Shown here: positions 7,775-11,084 of the stretch, piece by piece
Layout of the letters: every line of letters starts with the position of its first letter
How positions within the stretch are numbered: position 1 is the first letter of the stretch
Source: Ruminococcaceae bacterium UBA5450
GTDB lineage: Bacteria > Bacillota > Clostridia > Oscillospirales > Acutalibacteraceae
Direction of reading: 5' to 3'
Length of the DNA: 11,084 nucleotides
NCBI GenBank assembly: GCA_002424295.1
Contig: DIQY01000080.1
Span: forward strand, 1 to 11,084
The notes under the pieces: model-generated
The model's database searches: none
Told to the model about the DNA's origin: nothing
The model's input: only the letters and a program-made list of their open reading frames with translations
Translations under genes and position numbers: made by a program

Positions 7775-9127
7775 ATGAAGAAACGGAGTTTCCTCCTTCC
7801 TGTTTTCATCATTTTTACAGTCCTTTTCTGTACGATCTCAGCAAATGCTGCGTTTTCTCCCGATTTTCAGCCACAAGCGCAGTCTGTTTTAATGATCAAT
7901 TTGGATACAAATACGACCATCTATTCTAAGCAGCCGGACGCTAAGGTCTATCCCGCCTCTACCACTAAAATTATGACCTACATCATTGCTGCTGAAAATA
8001 TTCCTGATCTTGATAATACAATGATCACTTTTACGCAGCAAATGTCGGATACTCTCACGGGGTCCGGCAGTTCTCTTGCTGGTTTAAAAGTCGGCGATGT
8101 TTTGACCGCTCATGATTTGCTTTACTGCATGATGGTCCCCTCCGGCAATGATGCCGCTGTTGCGCTGGCCACTTATGTCGGCGGCGGAGATATTCAAAAA
8201 TTTGTCGATATGATGAATCAAAAGGCGCAGGATCTAGGCTGTACCAATACACATTTTATGAATCCCCATGGCCTGCAGGATGAAAACCACTACACAACTG
8301 CATCTGATCTCGCAAAGATCGCACAGTGTGCAATGAAGATGAACTATTTTGACGAGATTACAAATACTCTTCGATATACCTTTACCATTAAAGATGGCCC
8401 CCGCAAAGGAACTACCTCCTGGGTAGACACCACAAACTTTCTCATTAATCAGAACTTGATTGGTTCCACGGACTATTATTATCAATATGCGCGAGGCATC
8501 AAGACCGGACATACTGATGAAGCTGGCTATTGCCTAGTAAGTTCAGCCCGCGCAGAAGGGATCTCCTATCTGTGTGTAATGATGAATACCCAAAGTCCCG
8601 GCACAGACAGCAGCGGGGCTGTCATTCACCAAGAGATGCTTGATACCCGTCAGCTATATCGCTGGGCCTACAAGAATTTTCAGCTAAAACAGGTTTTATC
8701 CGCTTCGCAGGCAACGATGGAGGTTCCGCTCGACTATGCGTGGAACAAAGATCATCTGCTTCTAAGCCCTGAAACAACGGTATCTGCCATTCTTCCGAAC
8801 GACGTTGACCCAAGCAACGTAGAAATTGTACCTCAACTACCGGAATCGGTCGCGGCACCGGTAAAACGGGGAGACCAAGTTGGAACAGCGAAGCTGGTTT
8901 ATAATGGGGAAGACATCGGCTCTGTCAATCTAGTTTCCAGCGAAAGCGTCGATCGCAGCGAATGGGTCCATATTATCACGCTTGCCAAACGAATTGTTAC
9001 TTCCCGCTGGTTTGTGTTGATCGCCGGTATTTTGGTGGTGCTAATTATCGTCTACATCGTTTTAACACTCCTTAATCATCAAAAGAAAGCTGCAAAACGA
9101 AAAGTTCATCGCTACCGTAAAATGTAA
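7775..9127 (+). CDS. dacF: D-alanyl-D-alanine carboxypeptidase (peptidase S11, DacF/DacA type)
   Basis: This low-molecular-weight penicillin-binding protein removes the terminal D-Ala from peptidoglycan pentapeptides at the outer face of the membrane. The 450-residue precursor starts with MKKR, a hydrophobic core (6-19) and a likely signal peptidase site after ANA (23-25). The active-site triad of the S11 family is complete: STTK at 62-65 (catalytic Ser62, Lys65), SGN at 123-125 and KTG at 243-245. A C-terminal PBP5-like beta domain (about 310-400) follows. A clear membrane helix from about 412 to 433 is followed by a basic tail (NHQKKAAKRKVHRYRKM) expected to stay inside. That makes it a bitopic protein rather than one held by the amphipathic helix of E. 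coli PBP5. The exact paralogue (dacA, dacB or dacF) cannot be settled from the sequence alone; the family is secure. The next gene starts 50 bases downstream. Confidence 0.9.
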   Translation: MKKRSFLLPVFIIFTVLFCTISANAAFSPDFQPQAQSVLMINLDTNTTIYSKQPDAKVYPASTTKIMTYIIAAENIPDLDNTMITFTQQMSDTLTGSGSSLAGLKVGDVLTAHDLLYCMMVPSGNDAAVALATYVGGGDIQKFVDMMNQKAQDLGCTNTHFMNPHGLQDENHYTTASDLAKIAQCAMKMNYFDEITNTLRYTFTIKDGPRKGTTSWVDTTNFLINQNLIGSTDYYYQYARGIKTGHTDEAGYCLVSSARAEGISYLCVMMNTQSPGTDSSGAVIHQEMLDTRQLYRWAYKNFQLKQVLSASQATMEVPLDYAWNKDHLLLSPETTVSAILPNDVDPSNVEIVPQLPESVAAPVKRGDQVGTAKLVYNGEDIGSVNLVSSESVDRSEWVHIITLAKRIVTSRWFVLIAGILVVLIIVYIVLTLLNHQKKAAKRKVHRYRKM

Positions 9128-9177
9128 ATTAGAAATTTTTAAAGTGATTTGATTATGTTTGAAAGGATTTAATTTTC

Positions 9178-9561
9178 ATGAGAATCGAGCATCTGGCACT
9201 TTATGCTTTCGACTTGGAACAGATGAGATCGTTTTTTGAAATTTATTTTGAGGCAAACACTTCTAAGCTTTACCACAATACAAAGACCGGATTTAAAAGC
9301 TATTTTTTATCTTTTGATGACGGGGCACGGTTAGAATTAATGAATCGCCCTGAACTTTTGCCTAACAAAAATGGCACTGCTTGTCCGGGGCTCGATCACT
9401 TGGCTTTTTCAGTTGGGAGCAAAGAAAAAGTTGATCAGCTGACGGCCGTGCTCAAAGAAAACGGTTATCCTACTCTCAGCGGACCTAGGACTACCGGAGA
9501 CGGCTATTACGAAAGCTGTATTCTTGGGCCTGAACAAATCCGAATCGAAATTACCATTTGA
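9178..9561 (+). CDS. VOC superfamily protein (glyoxalase/dioxygenase fold)
   Basis: The 127-residue protein has the paired beta-alpha-beta-beta-beta modules of the vicinal oxygen chelate fold. It opens with MRIEHLALY and repeats the pattern at LDHLAFSV. His5, Glu53 (RLELM), His74 and Glu124 (IRIEITI) occupy the four metal-ligand positions of glyoxalase I-like proteins, so it probably binds a divalent metal. The GPRTTGDGYYES segment resembles the substrate loop of many small VOC proteins. The substrate cannot be inferred: lactoylglutathione lyase-like, ring-cleavage and antibiotic-binding members share this architecture. The start is supported by AAAGGA (9162-9167), ten bases upstream of the ATG. 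No convincing promoter is seen in the 50-base gap after the carboxypeptidase gene, so read-through from that gene is likely. Confidence 0.85.
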   Translation: MRIEHLALYAFDLEQMRSFFEIYFEANTSKLYHNTKTGFKSYFLSFDDGARLELMNRPELLPNKNGTACPGLDHLAFSVGSKEKVDQLTAVLKENGYPTLSGPRTTGDGYYESCILGPEQIRIEITI

Positions 9562-9567
9562 ATTTTT

Positions 9568-9589
9568 AAAACAGTAATTAATTGTTTTT
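9568..9589 (+). terminator. Weak AT-rich hairpin after the VOC gene
   Basis: AAAACA (9568-9573) pairs with TGTTTT (9583-9588) around a nine-base AT loop, with a T-run at the end. The stem is A/T-rich and weak, so it is at best an accessory to the much stronger terminator that follows. Confidence 0.25.
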
Positions 9590-9605
9590 CCTATATTTTT
9601 TCAGC

Positions 9606-9649
9606 AAAAAAGAGGGACTGCAGAAAACCTGCAGTCCCTCTTTAATTTT
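9606..9649. terminator. Strong bidirectional terminator between the VOC gene and rplL
   Basis: AAAGAGGGACTGCAG (9609-9623) and CTGCAGTCCCTCTTT (9629-9643) form a perfect 15-bp stem around an AAAAC loop. TTTAATTTT follows on the + strand, and six A's at 9606-9611 give a U-run for - strand transcripts. It therefore serves both the VOC gene and the rplJL operon, whose stop is 43 bases away. Confidence 0.93.
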
Positions 9650-9686
9650 GCCAAAAGACAAATCTCGTTTTTATGGAAAAGCGAAA

Positions 9687-10061
9687 TTACTTCAGTTCGA
9701 CTTCAGCGCCAGCCTCAGTCAACTTTGTTTTAATTGCTTCAGCCTCTTCCTTGGAAGCGCCCTCTTTAACAGCCTTAGGAGCAGCATCGACAACAGCCTT
9801 TGCGTCCTTCAGGCCAAGTCCGGTAATTTCACGGACAACCTTGATAACAGCGATCTTGCTCTGGCCAACAGACTTCAAAACAACATCAAACTCAGTCTGC
9901 TCTTCAGCAGGAGCAGCAGCGGCAGCCGGAGCAGCAGCAGCAGCAACAGGAGCAGCAGCAGAAACTCCGAACTCCTCTTCCAGAGCCTTAACGAGTTCGT
10001 TCAGTTCCAGAACGGTCAGGGATTTTACATCTTCAATCAGCTTTGTAACTTTCTCAGACAT
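9687..10061 (-). CDS. rplL: 50S ribosomal protein L7/L12
   Basis: L7/L12 forms the mobile stalk of the large subunit that recruits and activates translational GTPases. The 124-residue protein has the N-terminal dimerisation/L10-binding helices (about 1-32, MSEKVTKLIEDVKSLTVLEL), an Ala/Pro-rich flexible hinge (about 33-55) and the conserved C-terminal domain with KIAVIKVVREITGLGLKDAK and the ending EAGAEVELK. The start at 10061 gives the family N-terminus MSEK; a reading five residues longer would begin inside the ribosome binding site. It is the last gene of its operon, 52 bases after rplJ, and is followed by the strong terminator. rpoB is not directly downstream as it is in many bacteria. 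Confidence 0.98.
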   Translation of the reverse strand: MSEKVTKLIEDVKSLTVLELNELVKALEEEFGVSAAAPVAAAAAPAAAAAPAEEQTEFDVVLKSVGQSKIAVIKVVREITGLGLKDAKAVVDAAPKAVKEGASKEEAEAIKTKLTEAGAEVELK

Positions 10062-10068
10062 GATAAAT

Positions 10069-10074
10069 ACCTCC
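10069..10074 (-). promoter_or_regulatory. Ribosome binding site of rplL
   Basis: GGAGGT on the - strand lies seven bases before the ATG at 10061. It is a near-perfect anti-16S match, consistent with the high translation rate L7/L12 needs (four or more copies per ribosome). Confidence 0.88.
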
Positions 10075-10113
10075 AAAATTAAATTTTATAATCATTTTTT
10101 ATAAAGAGCGTAA

Positions 10114-10656
10114 TTATGCTTCTACGCCCTGCTTTTCTGCAATTGCATTCAGTGCAATTACAAGGGCCTTCATTGTTCCGCTCAACACGGTAACAAATCC
10201 GGTAATCGGAGCATTGAGGCTTCCCAGTACTTTCGCAACCAGTTCCTCTTTGCTGGGCAGAGTTGCCAGTTCAGCAACATCGTCCTTGTTTAGAACCTTT
10301 CCATCAATGAATCCAGCTTTTACTTTCAGAGTAGCACCTTTATTGTTTTTCTCAAAAGTATAGAGTGTTTTTGCTGCATGGACATAGTCCTTATCGCTCA
10401 GAGCGACTGCAGTTGTTCCCTTCAGAACCGGATCAAGACCTTCGATTCCAGCTTCTTTTAAAGCCAGCTTCAAGAGCGTATTTTTGACGACTTTATACTG
10501 GTCGCCGCTTTCACGCAATTCTTTACGAAGCTTTGTGTCATCGGCAACAGAAATTCCCTTATAGTCAACGACAACGCCGACACAGGATTTTTTCAGCTGC
10601 TCAGCCAGATCTGTTACGACCTGCTGCTTTTCTTCCAGAACCTTCTTACTTGGCAA
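10114..10656 (-). CDS. rplJ: 50S ribosomal protein L10
   Basis: L10 anchors the L7/L12 dimers to the 23S rRNA stalk base and, in complex with L12, represses its own operon through a leader RNA. The 180-residue product is family-sized. Recognisable features are the N-terminal MPSKKVLEEKQQVV, the rRNA-binding VVVDYKGISVADDTKLRKEL and YKVVKNTLLKLA segments, the central GTTAVALS stretch, and a C-terminal helix region (ITGFVTVLSGTMKALVIALNAIAEKQ) that binds L12 dimers. The start codon is TTG at 10656, supported by GGAGGT eight bases upstream; nearby ATG and GTG triplets are out of frame. It lies behind the L10 leader and attenuator and precedes rplL in the same operon. Confidence 0.97.
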   Translation of the reverse strand: MPSKKVLEEKQQVVTDLAEQLKKSCVGVVVDYKGISVADDTKLRKELRESGDQYKVVKNTLLKLALKEAGIEGLDPVLKGTTAVALSDKDYVHAAKTLYTFEKNNKGATLKVKAGFIDGKVLNKDDVAELATLPSKEELVAKVLGSLNAPITGFVTVLSGTMKALVIALNAIAEKQGVEA

Positions 10657-10664
10657 ATGATTTC

Positions 10665-10670
10665 ACCTCC
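10665..10670 (-). promoter_or_regulatory. Ribosome binding site deciding the rplJ TTG start
   Basis: GGAGGT on the - strand ends eight bases before TTG 10656. This fixes a non-ATG start for a highly expressed gene. Confidence 0.85.
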
Positions 10671-10686
10671 ATAAAACGAATCCCGC

Positions 10687-10692
10687 ATTATA
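10687..10692 (-). promoter_or_regulatory. Isolated TATAAT between attenuator and rplJ
   Basis: A perfect TATAAT on the - strand lies immediately after the attenuator U-tract. Sequences 16-18 bases upstream (for example GTTAAT) are poor -35 elements and fall within the terminator loop. It could be a weak attenuation-independent promoter or chance. Confidence 0.2.
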
Positions 10693-10693
10693 C

Positions 10694-10727
10694 AAAAAGC
10701 CTTCTCCACATTAACCGCGGAGAAGGC
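10694..10727 (-). terminator. Intrinsic terminator (attenuator) in the rplJ leader
   Basis: On the - strand GCCTTCTCCGC pairs with GTGGAGAAGGC (11 bp with one G-U) around a seven-base loop, followed by TTTTT at 10698-10694. It lies between the rplJ promoter and the rplJ start, so full termination would abolish expression. This argues for regulated attenuation. Confidence 0.9.
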
Positions 10728-10780
10728 AAATTTACATTTTATACAAATTGTATAAATAAACATATTTGCTTTATCCTCGG
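10715..10780 (-). promoter_or_regulatory. Predicted antiterminator of the rplJ leader
   Basis: On the - strand CCGAGGATAAAGCAAAT (10780-10764) can pair with ATTTGCCTTCTCCGCGG (10731-10715) at 14 of 17 positions. The second segment includes the whole 5' arm of the terminator, so the two folds exclude each other. The first segment begins with CCGAGG, the conserved 3' end of the L10-binding core, which links L10 binding to terminator formation. Confidence 0.75.
10738..10756 (-). other. Perfect AT hairpin inside the antiterminator loop
   Basis: TTTATACA (10738-10745) and TGTATAAA (10749-10756) form an 8-bp inverted repeat with a three-base loop. It lies within the 32-base segment that joins the two antiterminator arms. 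It would shorten that loop and could favour antiterminator pairing. A protein operator is an alternative reading. Confidence 0.5.
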
Positions 10781-10820
10781 CAGGTGGGATTCCCCTTTAT
10801 GCAAAATGCACCTGCTGTCT
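10775..10820 (-). promoter_or_regulatory. Ribosomal protein L10 leader, L10-binding core
   Basis: On the - strand the segment AAGACAGCAGGTG (starting at 10821), then an internal TGCA-TTT-TGCA hairpin, and GAATCCCACCTGCCGAGG match my memory of the Firmicutes L10 leader consensus (GACAGxAGG ... AAUCCxxCC GAGG). GCAGGTG (10815-10809) and CACCTGC (10786-10780) form a perfect 7-bp closing stem. The element sits in the transcribed leader of rplJL and is expected to bind the L10-(L12)4 complex for autoregulation. Confidence 0.85.
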
Positions 10821-10842
10821 TTGAATAAAAAACAGCTTTATT

Positions 10843-10871
10843 ATTTTAACACACGATTTGCCGTATGTCAA
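10843..10871 (-). promoter_or_regulatory. Consensus promoter for rplJ-rplL
   Basis: On the - strand a perfect TTGACA (10871-10866) and TAAAAT (10848-10843) are separated by exactly 17 bases. The predicted start is near 10836, giving a leader of about 180 bases. The -35 begins 12 bases past the rplA stop and no terminator intervenes, so rplA read-through may also enter the leader. Confidence 0.85.
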
Positions 10872-10882
10872 GGAGCAAAGAT

Positions 10883-11084
10883 TTATGCACCAAAACGATT
10901 GACGTTAAGACGTACGCCGGGGCCCATCGTTGTTGCAATTACGCAAGAACGGATATACTGGCCTTTAGCAGCGGCAGGTTTTGCCTTTACGATTGCACTC
11001 ATCAAGGCATCAAAGTTCTCCTGAAGCTTCTGGGCACCAAAAGATGCGCGTCCAATCACACAGTGAATGATGTTGGACTTGTCC
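10883..11084 (-). CDS. rplA: 50S ribosomal protein L1, C-terminal part
   Basis: The last 66 codons of L1 are present; the N-terminal part lies beyond the window edge. Recognisable conserved segments are DKSNIIHCVIGRASFG, the ENFDALMSAIVKAKPAAAKGQY stretch and the family-ending TTMGPGVRLNVNRFGA. L1 binds the 23S rRNA at the E-site stalk and in many bacteria represses the rplKA operon translationally. The gene precedes rplJL in the standard order, but the separate strong promoter and leader in the 226-base gap give rplJL its own control. Confidence 0.97.
   Translation of the reverse strand, partial: DKSNIIHCVIGRASFGAQKLQENFDALMSAIVKAKPAAAKGQYIRSCVIATTMGPGVRLNVNRFGA

Noticed and set aside
9904..9962. 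GCAGCAGCAGCA-like repeat
   Set aside because: It is the GCN-codon run encoding the Ala/Pro hinge of L7/L12, not an independent repeat or CRISPR.
9673..10104. Ser/Ala-rich open frames on the + strand opposite rplL
   Set aside because: They are the antisense shadow of the Ala-rich hinge and biased codons of L7/L12; no ribosome binding site or promoter.
10533..11024. 163-residue open frame on the + strand
   Set aside because: It lies antisense to rplJ, the leader and rplA, crossing the promoter and attenuator; no family resemblance.

Overview
The window looks like ordinary chromosome from a low-to-mid GC Gram-positive anaerobe. It is most plausibly a clostridial Firmicute of the Oscillospirales/Ruminococcaceae type. 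The grounds are strong GGAGG-type ribosome binding sites, TTGACA/TATAAT promoters, the fakA-recG pairing, a compact SbcC, a DacF-like D,D-carboxypeptidase and a Firmicutes-style L10 leader with an attenuator. The order- or family-level placement is inference. I see no phage, insertion sequence, CRISPR array, tRNA or rRNA, and no undescribed multi-gene system. The most informative region is the regulatory RNA ahead of rplJ.

Layout. Positions 1-150 hold the last 49 codons of an unrecognised protein on the + strand. A good promoter (203-231) then drives fakA (fatty acid kinase ATP-binding subunit, YloV/DAK type) and recG (branch-migration helicase), separated by only 37 bases. A bidirectional terminator (4048-4086) sits between recG and the convergent sbcDC operon. 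On the - strand, sbcD (nuclease) and sbcC (SMC-like ATPase with a zinc hook) overlap by four bases (ATGA). Divergent from sbcD, on the + strand, lie a secreted, membrane-anchored D-Ala-D-Ala carboxypeptidase (dacF/dacA type) and a small VOC/glyoxalase-fold protein. A 15-bp perfect bidirectional terminator (9609-9643) separates this pair from the ribosomal protein cluster rplA-rplJ-rplL on the - strand. Of rplA only the C-terminal 66 codons are inside the window.

How the genes work together. RecG and SbcCD both handle abnormal DNA structures (stalled forks, hairpins, double-strand ends) but belong to separate convergent operons here. FakA prepares exogenous fatty acids for phospholipid synthesis and needs a FakB partner not present here. 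The carboxypeptidase trims peptidoglycan pentapeptides. L10 and L7/L12 form the ribosomal stalk, and their stoichiometry is apparently controlled by an L10-binding leader. That leader has a consensus promoter just after rplA, a recognisable L10-binding core, a predicted antiterminator and an intrinsic terminator before rplJ. The rplJL unit ends at a strong terminator with a convergent gene beyond it, so rpoBC is not in its usual place directly downstream.
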